Source: Paraburkholderia sp. UYCP14C (lineage in GTDB: Bacteria; Pseudomonadota; Gammaproteobacteria; Burkholderiales; Burkholderiaceae). From it: a stretch of 64,000 nucleotides of DNA. The notes beneath the pieces are model-generated. The model was given only the letters and a program-made list of their open reading frames with translations, ran no database searches and had not been told where the DNA came from. The stretch's first letter is position 1; every line of letters starts with the position of its first letter. The position numbers were made by a program, and so were the translations under genes. Where the stretch lies: assembly GCF_004197395.1 (NCBI RefSeq), contig NZ_SELS01000030.1, positions 1 through 64,000 of the forward strand, read 5' to 3'. Below, piece by piece: positions 54,768 to 63,258 of the stretch.

Positions 54768-55518
54768 GCTCGCTCCCGAGGTAGGCGTCGATCACGGCCG
54801 GGTTCGCGCGAATCTCGGCAGGCGTGCCCTCGGCGATCTTGCGGCCGTAGTTCAGCACCATGATGCGATCCGCGAGCTTCATGATCATGTTCATCTTGTG
54901 TTCGACGAGGCACACCGTGATGCCGTGTCGGACGAGTTTGCGGATCAGTTCGGCCAGGCCTTCGGTCTCCTCGGGATTGACGCCGCCGGCCGGTTCGTCG
55001 AGCAGCATCAGGCTCGGCTCGGTGGCGAGCGCCAGCGCAACCGCGACGCGCTTGCGCTCTTCCTGCGAGATGTCGCCGGCGAGCCGATCGGCTAGCGCGG
55101 ACAGGCCGACGAAGTCGAGCGCTTCGCGCGCTTTTTCGCGGCAAATGCGTTCCTCATGCTTCAGGCGCCGCGTATTCAGCAGCACGTCCCACAACCCCGA
55201 TTGCGTGCGCAAACGGTGACCGACGATCAGGTTATCGAGCACGCTCGCGCGATCGAATAGTGCGGTCGACTGAAACGTGCGTGCGACGCCGAGCCGCGCC
55301 ATGCTGTCGGCGCCGAGCTTCGTCACGTCCTCGCCTTGGAAAACGATCCGACCTGAACTCGGCAGATGCGTGCCGCTAATCAGATTGAAGAACGTGGTCT
55401 TGCCCGCGCCGTTCGGTCCGATGATCGCGTTGATCTTGCCTGCCTCGATGCGCGTGCTGACGTCGTCGACCGCGACGAGACCGCCGAAGCGCTTGCTGAG
55501 CGAGTCGATTTCAAGCAT
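54754..55518 (-). CDS. livG: LivG-like ABC transporter ATPase
   Basis: 254 residues from the ATG at 55518 ([20 protein letters not shown]). A second ATG 12 bases upstream is also possible. Walker [10 protein letters not shown], signature [46 protein letters not shown]. The signature reads ISQEE instead of LSGG, an accepted variant in LivG proteins. The start overlaps the end of livM by 8 bases and the end overlaps livF. Confidence 0.9.
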   Translation of the reverse strand: MLEIDSLSKRFGGLVAVDDVSTRIEAGKINAIIGPNGAGKTTFFNLISGTHLPSSGRIVFQGEDVTKLGADSMARLGVARTFQSTALFDRASVLDNLIVGHRLRTQSGLWDVLLNTRRLKHEERICREKAREALDFVGLSALADRLAGDISQEERKRVAVALALATEPSLMLLDEPAGGVNPEETEGLAELIRKLVRHGITVCLVEHKMNMIMKLADRIMVLNYGRKIAEGTPAEIRANPAVIDAYLGSEHAEV

Positions 55519-56533
55519 GCCGGTCTCCATGCGTGGGCTGCGGCTGCTGCGTCGAATGAACCGCGCTGCGGCCGTTGGCCGGTGCGGCACGCCGCGCGCG
55601 TCGATGCTTGCGCGACTGATACAGCCCGACGATGCCGTTCGGCAGAAAGATCACCAGCGCGATCAGGATCGGACCGAACACCACGAAGCGATACTCCTGC
55701 AGGAACTGCAGGTACTGCGTGAGCCAGGGCACCAGCAGCGCGCCGAGCAGCGGACCCGCGAGCGTGCCGATGCCGCCGACCAGCATGTACATCGTCATGT
55801 CGAACGTATGCTCGACGCCCGCGAGGTCCGGGCCGAGGAAGCGCACGGCGCCCGCATAGAGTCCGCCCGCGAGCCCTGCATAGACGACCGACAGCACGAA
55901 CGCGAGCACCTTGTTGCGCATCAGGTCGATACCGAGCGATTGCGCGAGGCCGTCGCTGTTGCGGATCGCCATGAAGGTGCGGCCGAGCAGCGAGTTGACG
56001 ATGCGATGCATCAGCCACACGCCGAGCACGAGAAACGCGAACGTCAGGTAGTACAGCGCGCGGGGCGTGTCGAACGACACGAGGCCGAAACCCGAGGGCG
56101 CAGGAATGCCGATGATGTCGGTCACGCCATGCGTGAGCGAGTCCCACTTCTCGATGACGAGAAACATGATGTAGCCGACGCACAGCGTGAAAATCGAAAA
56201 GTAGTGGCCACGCAAGCGCAGCGACACGAGCCCGACCAGCGCGCCGAACACGGCGACCACCGCGCCGGCCGCGACGAGTGCGAGCCAGAACGGCACCTGA
56301 TGATCGACCGTGAGGATGCCTACCGTATACGCGCCGAGCGCCATGAAGCTGCCGTGCGCGAGATTGAACTGGCCGGTGTAGCCGGTGATCAGATTCAGGC
56401 CCACCGTGGCCAGCGCGAAGATGTACGCGGTGGACATCACGGTCAGCATGTAGTCGTTGGTCGCGGCGAACGGAAACGCCAGCCCTAGCGCGAACAGCAA
56501 CGTCCAGCCGGTCTTGCCCTCGAAGAGTTTCAT
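55511..56533 (-). CDS. livM: LivM-like ABC transporter permease
   Basis: 340 residues, about nine membrane helices (TLLFALGLAFPFAATNDYML, VPFWLALVAAGAVVAVFGALVGLVSLRLRG). The core signature ATVGLNLITGYTGQFNLAHGSFMALGAYTVGIL is that of LivM. It ends in a basic cytoplasmic tail with QSRKHRRARR. ATG 56533 overlaps the livH stop (ATGA), showing tight co-translation. Confidence 0.9.
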   Translation of the reverse strand: MKLFEGKTGWTLLFALGLAFPFAATNDYMLTVMSTAYIFALATVGLNLITGYTGQFNLAHGSFMALGAYTVGILTVDHQVPFWLALVAAGAVVAVFGALVGLVSLRLRGHYFSIFTLCVGYIMFLVIEKWDSLTHGVTDIIGIPAPSGFGLVSFDTPRALYYLTFAFLVLGVWLMHRIVNSLLGRTFMAIRNSDGLAQSLGIDLMRNKVLAFVLSVVYAGLAGGLYAGAVRFLGPDLAGVEHTFDMTMYMLVGGIGTLAGPLLGALLVPWLTQYLQFLQEYRFVVFGPILIALVIFLPNGIVGLYQSRKHRRARRAAPANGRSAVHSTQQPQPTHGDRHA

Positions 56534-57393
56534 GATGCGCGCAGTTCCCTCGTGAAGAGTCCCTGGGGACGTACCGACAGAATCACCACGAGCAGCACGA
56601 ACGCGATGATGTCCTTGTAGTCGGTCGAGATATAGAAGGCGCCGAAGCTCTCGGCCATGCCGATGATGAGCCCGCCGACGATCGCACCCGGCACGCTGCC
56701 CATGCCGCCGAGAATGATGATCACGAACGCCTTCAGGATCACGAGCTGGCCCATCGCCGGATAGACGAGGTTGATCGGCGCATAGAGCGTCGCGGCGACG
56801 GCCGCGAGCAGGCCCGAGATGCCGAACGTGAGCATCGTCACCTTGTTGGTGTCGATGCCCATCAGCGATGCGCCTTCGCGATCCTGCGCCATCGCGATGA
56901 TGCTCGCGCCGATCACGGTGAAGCGCAGGAACAGCTGCAGCAGCAGGACGAGCGCGAACGCCGCGCCGATGATCAGCAGCCGCTGCAACGGCGCGCTGAC
57001 GCTGCCGAGCTCGACGATGCCGGTATAAGGCGTCGGCATCCGATGAAAATCCGCGCCCCACATTGCTTGCGCGCCGGCTTCGAGAAACAGCAGCAGGCCG
57101 ATCGCGGCGATCATCGGATGCAATTCGGAGGACTTGCGCAGCGGAGTGAACACGAGCCGCTCGGCGAGGATTGCCAGCAGGGCGACCGCGATGCCGGAGC
57201 CGATCATCGCGAGCCAGTAGTTCAGGCCGAGGCGGCTCATCAGATAGAACGACACGAACGCGCCGACCATGTAGAACGCGCCGTGCGCGAAGTTCGGCAC
57301 CGCGAGGATGCCGTAGACGAGAGTGAGACCCAGCGCGACGAGGCTGTAAATGCCGCCTAGCGTCAAGCCGTTGAGGACCTGCTGCAAGAACAT
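56530..57393 (-). CDS. livH: LivH-like ABC transporter permease
   Basis: 287 residues from ATG 57393 (MFLQQVLNGLTLGGIYSLVALGLTLVYGILAVPNFAHGAFYMVGA), the canonical LivH N-terminus; the frame is open upstream without protein character. Multiple membrane helices. Signature EGASLMGIDTNKVTMLTFGISGLLAAVAATLYAP and ILGGMGSVPGAIVGGLIIGMAE. First gene of the five-gene transporter operon. The promoter must lie in the 440-base region upstream. Confidence 0.9.
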   Translation of the reverse strand: MFLQQVLNGLTLGGIYSLVALGLTLVYGILAVPNFAHGAFYMVGAFVSFYLMSRLGLNYWLAMIGSGIAVALLAILAERLVFTPLRKSSELHPMIAAIGLLLFLEAGAQAMWGADFHRMPTPYTGIVELGSVSAPLQRLLIIGAAFALVLLLQLFLRFTVIGASIIAMAQDREGASLMGIDTNKVTMLTFGISGLLAAVAATLYAPINLVYPAMGQLVILKAFVIIILGGMGSVPGAIVGGLIIGMAESFGAFYISTDYKDIIAFVLLVVILSVRPQGLFTRELRAS

Positions 57394-57832
57394 ATCCACG
57401 CTTCGACATCCTCCCACTGGGACACACTGGGTGCGCATTGCGTTGGCTTTCGGCGCATGCCGCGGCACTTCAATCCCGACGGCGACAGCCGATGCTTGAA
57501 AACGCACCTTCGGCTGCGGACTGCGCATCGCGAAGGGCGGCGGAGCGGAACAAATTTGGCACGGGCGTTCGCTTTCCGTCAACCAATTTTTGTGTGTGTT
57601 TGTTCTGCATTGCGGATTATTAGGGAAGTCACTGAGGTGCCGGATGAAGACCGCATAACTGCATGCTTTCTCGCGCGAAGCCCATGCGTACAGCATTGGA
57701 TGCTACCGGCTTCGATACAGAATCCGTTGGATCGGGCGCGAACCGCGACATTGTTTAATCAATGCTTCGATTCCGCAATGCAGAAGCCTCACGCCCAAGC
57801 GGGCGCGCCACTCGCGCGGCGCACCGCATCGT
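57394..57832. other. Intergenic region upstream of livH and downstream of the porin remnant
   Basis: No supported gene. It should hold the livHMGF promoter and regulator site on the minus strand. A T-rich patch at about 57583-57610 is the only AT-rich island. No clear -35/-10 pair could be chosen. Confidence 0.4.
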
Positions 57833-58090
57833 TCAGAACGTATGGCGAATGCCGATGTTCACGCCGGTCGTCGTACCGGTCGGCAGGTTCAGCGCGTTGT
57901 TGACCGACAGCCCGGTATGCATGCCGCCGTGATTGGTCACGAAGCCGACCTGCGCATACGTGACCGTCGCCTTCGACAACGAATAGTCGCCCGCGGTGCC
58001 GCCGAATGCGAACATCGCGCTCGCCTGCAAGCCCGCTATTTCGGGCGAGGTGTGCCACCCGTATCCCGCTATTTGGCTGTAAGCTTCCGT
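57833..58090 (-). pseudogene. Gram-negative porin, C-terminal fragment
   Basis: About 85 codons open on the minus strand without a start codon. They read ...GYGWHTSPEIAGLQASAMFAFGGTAGDYSLSKATVTYAQVGFVTNHGG, then MHTGLSV and NALNLPTGTTTGVNIGIRHTF, ending in the terminal Phe required for outer-membrane beta-barrel assembly. This is the last strands of a Burkholderia-type general porin (around 360-380 residues when intact). The first three quarters are missing, and SPEIAG...GDYS followed at once by LSK..VTYAQVG suggests an internal deletion as well. No promoter or start, so non-functional. Confidence 0.72.
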
Positions 58091-58189
58091 TCACGGGTTC
58101 GCGACAAGGCTGCGCGACCCGCTGTGGTGGTTCACGATTCGCAGACGGACTCGCACGTTATTGCCCATTCTTTTTAAGGAATATCCGTT

Positions 58190-58507
58190 ATGAAGAGCTT
58201 CGCCATTAAACGAATCATGCTTGGCGTTTCGGTCGTCGCACTGGTGGCCGGCACGATGCCGCTCGCGCTCGCACAGGGTTCGACGGATGCCGCGGCTCAG
58301 CAAGGCGCGGCGGCGAGCACGCCGAAGCCGACCAAGGCCGAGCGCAAGGAAGCGCGCAAGCAGGCTCGTGCGAAAAAGAACGCCGAGTTGAAGAAGCTCG
58401 AAGAGGCGGGCTATCAGCCGTCGCAGAACGATCCGAACTACCCGGACAAGCTGCAGGCGGCGCAGAAGAAGGCCGGCGTTGGCGCAGCCGCACCGGCCAG
58501 CCAGTAA
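58190..58507 (+). CDS. Secreted DUF4148-like protein
   Basis: 105 residues: Sec signal peptide (RIMLGVSVVALVAGTMPLALAQ), then a Lys/Arg/Ala-rich helix (KPTKAERKEARKQARAKKNA) and the segment ELKKLEEAGYQPSQNDPNYPDKLQAAQKKAG, which matches the DUF4148 pattern (L..LE.AGY.P...D..YP..LQAA) widespread in Burkholderiales. Periplasmic, function unknown. AAGGA precedes the ATG. A GC-rich hairpin lies just downstream. Confidence 0.8.
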   Translation: MKSFAIKRIMLGVSVVALVAGTMPLALAQGSTDAAAQQGAAASTPKPTKAERKEARKQARAKKNAELKKLEEAGYQPSQNDPNYPDKLQAAQKKAGVGAAAPASQ

Positions 58508-58521
58508 CGGACAAGCGGACG

Positions 58522-58557
58522 CCCGGCGCGATGTTCATCGTCGATGAAGCGCCGGGT
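58522..58557 (+). terminator. Hairpin downstream of the DUF4148-like gene
   Basis: Arms CCCGGCGC (58522-58529) and GCGCCGGG (58549-58556), with an inner stem TTCATCG/CGATGAA (58534-58540/58542-58548). Strong fold but no T tract, so possibly a factor-assisted or weak terminator. Confidence 0.5.
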
Positions 58558-58737
58558 GGATTCGAGATTCACGTTATCGTGATCCCATACCGCATTCGAT
58601 TCGCTGTCCGGATGCGGATCAAACGCAGCCAATCAATATTGCTTCTCGCTCACCCCAAGCTTTAGGGGTTTTCCGGCCGCTGTTCACGGATCGGTTAGGC
58701 TTTGCCGTCAGCAACGCGATCCGCGGGGAACGTGATC

Positions 58738-59865
58738 ATGGCAACGAAGCATGAAGTGAAACGCTACAAGGCGAATCTCTCCGACGAACTGCACAGCGCC
58801 GCGCTCTATGAGACGCTCGCGAACGTCGAGAAAGACGAGACCCGCAAGCAGGTCTACCAGGATCTCGCGCAATCCGAACACAGCCACGCGCAAGTGTGGG
58901 CCGACAAGCTCAGGGCCAACGGCATCGAACCGAAAGGCCATGGGCATGCGGTCAAAACGCGCCTGATGAAGGGGCTCGTGCGCCTGTGCGGCGCGGACTT
59001 CGTGCTGCCGACACTCGCCGCCGCCGAATACGCGGACCGCAACAAATATCAAGGCCAACGCGACGCGGGCCGCATGTCGGCCGATGAACATCATCACGCG
59101 GCGGTCGTGCAAACGCTCGCGAGCACCGGCAATACCAACCTGTCATCCGGCGCGCGCATTGCCGAAGCCGAGTCGTGGCACAAGGGCGCCGCGTCGGGCA
59201 ACGATCTGCGCGCGGCGGTCCTCGGCGCGAACGATGGCCTCGTGTCCAACTTCTGCCTGATCATGGGCGTCGCCGGCGCGGGCACCGGCAACAAGGCGAT
59301 CCTGTTGACCGGCCTCGCCGGGCTGATCGCCGGGGCCTGTTCGATGGCACTCGGCGAATGGCTGTCGGTCACCAATGCGCGCGAACTCGCGAGCACGCAG
59401 ATCGCGAAGGAAGCCGAGGAGATCGAAGAACAGCCCGAAGCGGAGGAGCACGAGCTCGCGCTGATCTACCGCGCGAAAGGGCTCGACGCGAACGAGGCGA
59501 AACGCGTGGCTTCGCAGATGATGCGCGACAAGGACAAGGCTCTCGACACCCTCACGCGCGAGGAGCTCGGTCTCGATCCGGCGGAACTGGGCGGCAATCC
59601 GTGGTCGGCGGCGGGCGTGTCGTTCTGTCTGTTTTCGCTCGGCGCGATTTTTCCGGTGATGCCTTTTCTGTGGACCCACGGCGTCAGCGCGATCGTGCAG
59701 TGTGTCGTGCTGAGCATGCTGGCGCTCGCATCGATCGGCGTGTTCACGTCGTTGTTCAACGGCCGCAGCGCGGGTTTTTCGGCGCTGCGCCAGATCGTCA
59801 TCGGGCTGATCGCGGCCGGGTTTACGTTCGGCGTCGGGCATTTGCTGGGCGTATCGATTTCCTGA
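58738..59865 (+). CDS. mbfA: Ferritin-like / VIT1-family iron transporter (MbfA type)
   Basis: 375 residues from ATG 58738 (GGGGAA 8 bases upstream). The N-terminal half is a ferritin-like (erythrin) helical bundle with ANVEKDETRKQVYQDLAQSEHSHAQVWADKL, supplying the Glu/His iron ligands. The C-terminal half is a VIT1/CCC1 transporter: LRAAVLGANDGLVSNFCLIMGVAGAG, GLAGLIAGACSMALGEWLSVTNARELASTQ and four to five membrane helices. In rhizobia this architecture (MbfA) exports iron and protects from H2O2. Expected in the inner membrane with the ferritin domain in the cytoplasm. No iron-responsive (Fur/Irr) box was recognised upstream. Confidence 0.85.
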   Translation: MATKHEVKRYKANLSDELHSAALYETLANVEKDETRKQVYQDLAQSEHSHAQVWADKLRANGIEPKGHGHAVKTRLMKGLVRLCGADFVLPTLAAAEYADRNKYQGQRDAGRMSADEHHHAAVVQTLASTGNTNLSSGARIAEAESWHKGAASGNDLRAAVLGANDGLVSNFCLIMGVAGAGTGNKAILLTGLAGLIAGACSMALGEWLSVTNARELASTQIAKEAEEIEEQPEAEEHELALIYRAKGLDANEAKRVASQMMRDKDKALDTLTREELGLDPAELGGNPWSAAGVSFCLFSLGAIFPVMPFLWTHGVSAIVQCVVLSMLALASIGVFTSLFNGRSAGFSALRQIVIGLIAAGFTFGVGHLLGVSIS

Positions 59866-60126
59866 GCGGTTCACCCCGCGCGCGCGCGTCGCGCTCGCCG
59901 TCGTCCGGGAGCGCGGCTTGCTCTGTCGCGACACCCTCCGCGCGCCGGCCAATCCGCGTCAATCCCTTCTCCCATAAGGCTTTCCTCGCCGCGCCGAGTG
60001 CTCCCGGCGCGGCCGGGTGTCGCATTTCCACATGTGGTTGTCGGAATTAGTCGGCTCGCCGAACTTTTTTCTAGCAAATATGTATGCACAGCGCGGACGG
60101 ACGTCCGCAAGCGAGGAGAGCATTCG
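59866..60126. promoter_or_regulatory. Upstream region of the ProVW-type operon
   Basis: 261 bases without a gene. The sequence turns AT-rich at 60066-60090, followed by a small inverted repeat GCGGAC/GTCCGC (60093-60098 and 60103-60108). This lies about 20 bases before the translation start and could be part of the leader or an operator. The AGGAGAG before ATG 60127 is a strong ribosome site. Confidence 0.4.
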
Positions 60127-61302
60127 ATGAATTCCCCCAAGGTCGTGGTCGAAGGACTGTGCAAGGTGTTCGGCAGTAACCCGAAACAGGCGCTCGCCAT
60201 GCTGGCCGGCGGCGCCACGAAAGAGGAAGTGTTTGCCCGCACCGGTCAGATCGTCGGCGTACACAACGCGTCGTTCGAAGTTCGCGAGGGCGAGATCTTC
60301 GTGCTGATGGGCCTGTCCGGCTCCGGCAAGTCGACGCTGATTCGCCTGATCAATCGGCTCGTCGAGCCGAGCGCCGGCAAGGTGCTGATCGACGGCCGCG
60401 ATGTCGCGAGCGTGCCGCGAGCCGAACTGACGGCGCTGCGCCGCAAGGACATGAGCATGGTGTTCCAGTCCTTCGCGCTGATGCCGCAGCGCAACGTGTT
60501 GGCCAACGCGGCGTTCGGGCTCGAAGTCGCGGGCGTCGGGCGCAAGGAGCGCGAGGCACGGGCGCTGGCGGTGCTCGAACAGGTAGGCCTCGCGACCTTC
60601 GCGCAGAAGCTGCCCGCCGAGCTGTCGGGCGGCATGCAGCAGCGCGTCGGGCTCGCGCGAGCGCTCACGGTCAACCCATCGCTGATGATCATGGACGAGG
60701 CGTTCTCCGCGCTCGATCCGCTCAAGCGCAAGGAGATGCAGAACGTGCTGCTCGATCTACAACGCGAGCAGCAGCGCACGATCCTGTTCGTGTCGCACGA
60801 TCTGGAGGAGGCGATGCGCATCGGCACGCGCATCGCGATCATGGAGGGCGGGCGTGTGGTGCAGATCGGCACGCCGCAGGAAATCATCAAGAACCCGGCC
60901 GACGACTACGTGCGCGCATTCTTCGAAGGCATCGACACGAGCCGCTATCTGACGGCCGGGGATCTGATGCAGATCGACGCCGTGCCGCTGATGCACGCGC
61001 CGCAGATCGACGCGTCGAGTGTGGCCGCGACGCTGAACGGCAGCGCCGAATACGCATTCGTGCTCGACGGCCAGCGCAGGATCCGCGGCTTCGTGTGCCG
61101 CGACTCGACGGGCAGCGCGTCGCCGCGGCTCAACAACATCGAATGCATTCACCGCAGCACGCCGCTCAACGACGTGGTCGAGCGCGTGGCGGCGAGCCGC
61201 GCGCCGCTGCCCGTCGTCGAAGCGGACGGTTCCTACTGCGGTTCGATCAACCAGACGAACGTGCTGAACGTTCTCACGCGCCATCGAGGTTCTCATGTCT
61301 GA
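60127..61302 (+). CDS. ProV-like quaternary-amine ABC transporter ATPase
   Basis: 391 residues. Walker A GLSGSGKST, Q-loop SMVFQSFALMPQRNVLANAAFGLEVAGV, signature LSGGMQQRVGLARALTVNPSLMIMDEAFSALDPLKRKEMQ and a C-terminal CBS-like region (SAEYAFVLDGQRRIRGFVCR, RAPLPVVEADGSYCGSINQTNVLNVL) that senses ionic strength or nucleotides in ProV/OpuAA. The N-terminal VEGLCKVFGSNPKQALAMLAGG matches the ProV/CbcV type used for choline, glycine betaine or carnitine. It overlaps the permease gene by 8 bases. No binding-protein gene is in the window. Confidence 0.88.
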   Translation: MNSPKVVVEGLCKVFGSNPKQALAMLAGGATKEEVFARTGQIVGVHNASFEVREGEIFVLMGLSGSGKSTLIRLINRLVEPSAGKVLIDGRDVASVPRAELTALRRKDMSMVFQSFALMPQRNVLANAAFGLEVAGVGRKEREARALAVLEQVGLATFAQKLPAELSGGMQQRVGLARALTVNPSLMIMDEAFSALDPLKRKEMQNVLLDLQREQQRTILFVSHDLEEAMRIGTRIAIMEGGRVVQIGTPQEIIKNPADDYVRAFFEGIDTSRYLTAGDLMQIDAVPLMHAPQIDASSVAATLNGSAEYAFVLDGQRRIRGFVCRDSTGSASPRLNNIECIHRSTPLNDVVERVAASRAPLPVVEADGSYCGSINQTNVLNVLTRHRGSHV

Positions 61303-62197
61303 AGTCATTCCACTTGGCGCCTGGGTCGATCACGGCGTTCACTACCTGCTCGATCACGATGCGAAGACCTTCGACACGATCGGCAAGGTCATCGAAAGTT
61401 TCGCCGCGGCGGTCGAGCACGGCTTGCAGGCCGTGCCGATGTGGGCGCTGATGGCGTTCTTCGTCGGCATCGGCTTGTGGCGCGTCGGCTGGCGCTTCGC
61501 GCTGTTCACGCTGGCCGCGCTGCTGTTGATCTACGGCACCGGCTTCTGGGATCAGATGGTGATCACGCTCGGCCTCACGCTGTCGTCGACGGTGATCAGT
61601 CTCGTACTGGGCGTGCCGCTCGGCATCTGGATGGCGAAGAGCCGCACCGTCGAAATGATCGTGCGCCCGGTGCTCGATCTGATGCAGACGATGCCCGCGT
61701 TCGTCTACCTGATTCCGGCCGCGATGCTGTTCGGCCTCGGCCGCGTGCCGGGCATCCTGTCGACGGTGATCTTCGCGATGCCGCCCGCGGTGCGTCTGAC
61801 CGCGCTCGGTATCAAGCACGTGAATCACGAAATCGTCGAAGCGGGGCAGGCGTTCGGCTGCACGCCGTGGCAACTGCTGTACAAGGTGCAGTTTCCGAAC
61901 GCGCTGCCGTCGATCATGACCGGCGTGAACCAGACCATCATGATGGCGCTGTCGATGGTGATCATCGCGTCGATGGTCGGCGCGGGCGGTCTCGGCAACG
62001 ACGTGCTTGCGAGTATCCAGCGGCTCGATATCGGGCTCGGCTTCGAAAGCGGGATGTCGGTCGTGATGCTGGCGATCATTCTGGACCGCATCACCGAGAG
62101 CTTCGGACGGGCGCCGGGCAAGGCACGCGCACCGCTGTTCGCGGGGTTGCGCAATGCGATGAGAGTGCGCCGGGAGCCGGCGGCGCAACACGGCTGA
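61295..62197 (+). CDS. ProW-like quaternary-amine ABC transporter permease
   Basis: 300 residues, about six to seven membrane helices. An N-terminal amphipathic part is followed by VPMWALMAFFVGIGLWRVGWRFALFTLAALLLIYGTGFW. The binding-protein-dependent permease signature is EAGQAFGCTPWQLLYKVQFPNALPSIMTGVNQTIMMALSMVIIASMVGAGGLG, as in ProW/CbcW. Works with the ATPase encoded upstream (8-base overlap). The regulator gene that begins 13 bases downstream suggests that transport and control of quaternary-amine use are co-expressed. Confidence 0.88.
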   Translation: MSEVIPLGAWVDHGVHYLLDHDAKTFDTIGKVIESFAAAVEHGLQAVPMWALMAFFVGIGLWRVGWRFALFTLAALLLIYGTGFWDQMVITLGLTLSSTVISLVLGVPLGIWMAKSRTVEMIVRPVLDLMQTMPAFVYLIPAAMLFGLGRVPGILSTVIFAMPPAVRLTALGIKHVNHEIVEAGQAFGCTPWQLLYKVQFPNALPSIMTGVNQTIMMALSMVIIASMVGAGGLGNDVLASIQRLDIGLGFESGMSVVMLAIILDRITESFGRAPGKARAPLFAGLRNAMRVRREPAAQHG

Positions 62198-62209
62198 TAC
62201 GCCGAGCCG

Positions 62210-63229
62210 ATGCACCTATCCGACAAGCCTATGAAGCGCGATGCAATCACCGCAGCCGAAGCCGAAGCCGATGCGCGGCTGTCTAACGTCGCGCACGTCG
62301 GTTTCCTGACGCTGCCGAACTTCTCGATGATCGCGTTCACCAGCGCGGTCGAGGTGCTGCGCATGGCGAACTACGTGGGCCGCGCGCAGCACTACCGGTG
62401 GTCGGTGATCACGCCGGACGGCGAGCCGGCGCGCGCGAGCAACGGCATCACGGTGAAGCCGACCACCACGCTCGCCGAAGCCGGCATGCCGGATCTGCTG
62501 TTCGTGTGCGCGGGCTGGCACGTGCGCGAGTATGTGAACGACGCGGTGATCGCGTTGCTGCGCGAGGCGGCCGCGAACCGCGTGCCGCTCGGCGGCATCT
62601 GCACGGGGCCGTACGCACTGCTCGCGGCCGGGCTGCTCGACGGCTATCGCGCGACCGTGCATTGGGAGGACATGTCGCCGTTGCACCAGCGCTATCCGCA
62701 CGTGCATTTCGACGACGAACTATTCGTGATCGACCGCGACCGGCTGACCTGCACCGGCGGCACCGCGCCGCTCGATCTGATGCTGCATCTGGTCGGCATG
62801 CGGCTGGGGTCCGCGGTGGCCGCGCAGGTGTCGGAGCAGTTCGTCGTCGAGCGGATTCGCGGCTCGACCGACTACCAGCACATTCCGGTCGACGCGCGGG
62901 TGGGGCTCTCGCGCGCCGAACTGATCGAAGTGGTGCGGCTGATGGAAGCGAACATCGAGGAACCGCTCTCGCTCGACGAACTCGCGCGGCTCGTCAACCT
63001 GTCGCAGCGTCATTTGCAGCGGATGTTCAAGCTGTTCCTGAACGTGTCGCCGACGCATTACTACCTGAGCTTGCGGTTGCGCCGCGCGCGCGACCTGCTG
63101 CGAAATACCGACACGTCGATCGCGCGGGTGACCACCGTGTGCGGTTTTCATTCGCCGTGCCATTTCAGCAAGGCGTATCGCGCGCAGTTCGGGCATGCGC
63201 CGAGCGTCGAGCGGCGCATGCCGGAATAG
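62210..63229 (+). CDS. GlxA/GbdR-like AraC-family regulator
   Basis: 339 residues. The N-terminal DJ-1/PfpI-like amidotransferase fold (VGFLTLPNFSMIAFTSAVEVLRMANYVGR, LGGICTGPYALLAAGLLDGYRATVHWE with the nucleophile-elbow Cys) carries no obvious enzyme role. The C-terminal AraC DNA-binding domain holds two helix-turn-helices: EPLSLDELARLVNLSQRHLQRMFKLFLNVSPTHYYLSLRLRRARDLL and IARVTTVCGFHSPCHFSKAYRAQFGHAPS. This is the layout of GbdR/CdhR, activators of glycine betaine and carnitine catabolism, which fits the ProVW-type transporter encoded 13 bases upstream. A start at residue 8 (ATG 62231) is also possible. Confidence 0.85.
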   Translation: MHLSDKPMKRDAITAAEAEADARLSNVAHVGFLTLPNFSMIAFTSAVEVLRMANYVGRAQHYRWSVITPDGEPARASNGITVKPTTTLAEAGMPDLLFVCAGWHVREYVNDAVIALLREAAANRVPLGGICTGPYALLAAGLLDGYRATVHWEDMSPLHQRYPHVHFDDELFVIDRDRLTCTGGTAPLDLMLHLVGMRLGSAVAAQVSEQFVVERIRGSTDYQHIPVDARVGLSRAELIEVVRLMEANIEEPLSLDELARLVNLSQRHLQRMFKLFLNVSPTHYYLSLRLRRARDLLRNTDTSIARVTTVCGFHSPCHFSKAYRAQFGHAPSVERRMPE

Positions 63230-63258
63230 CCGGCGCCGCGCCCTGGCATGGCGCGAAT

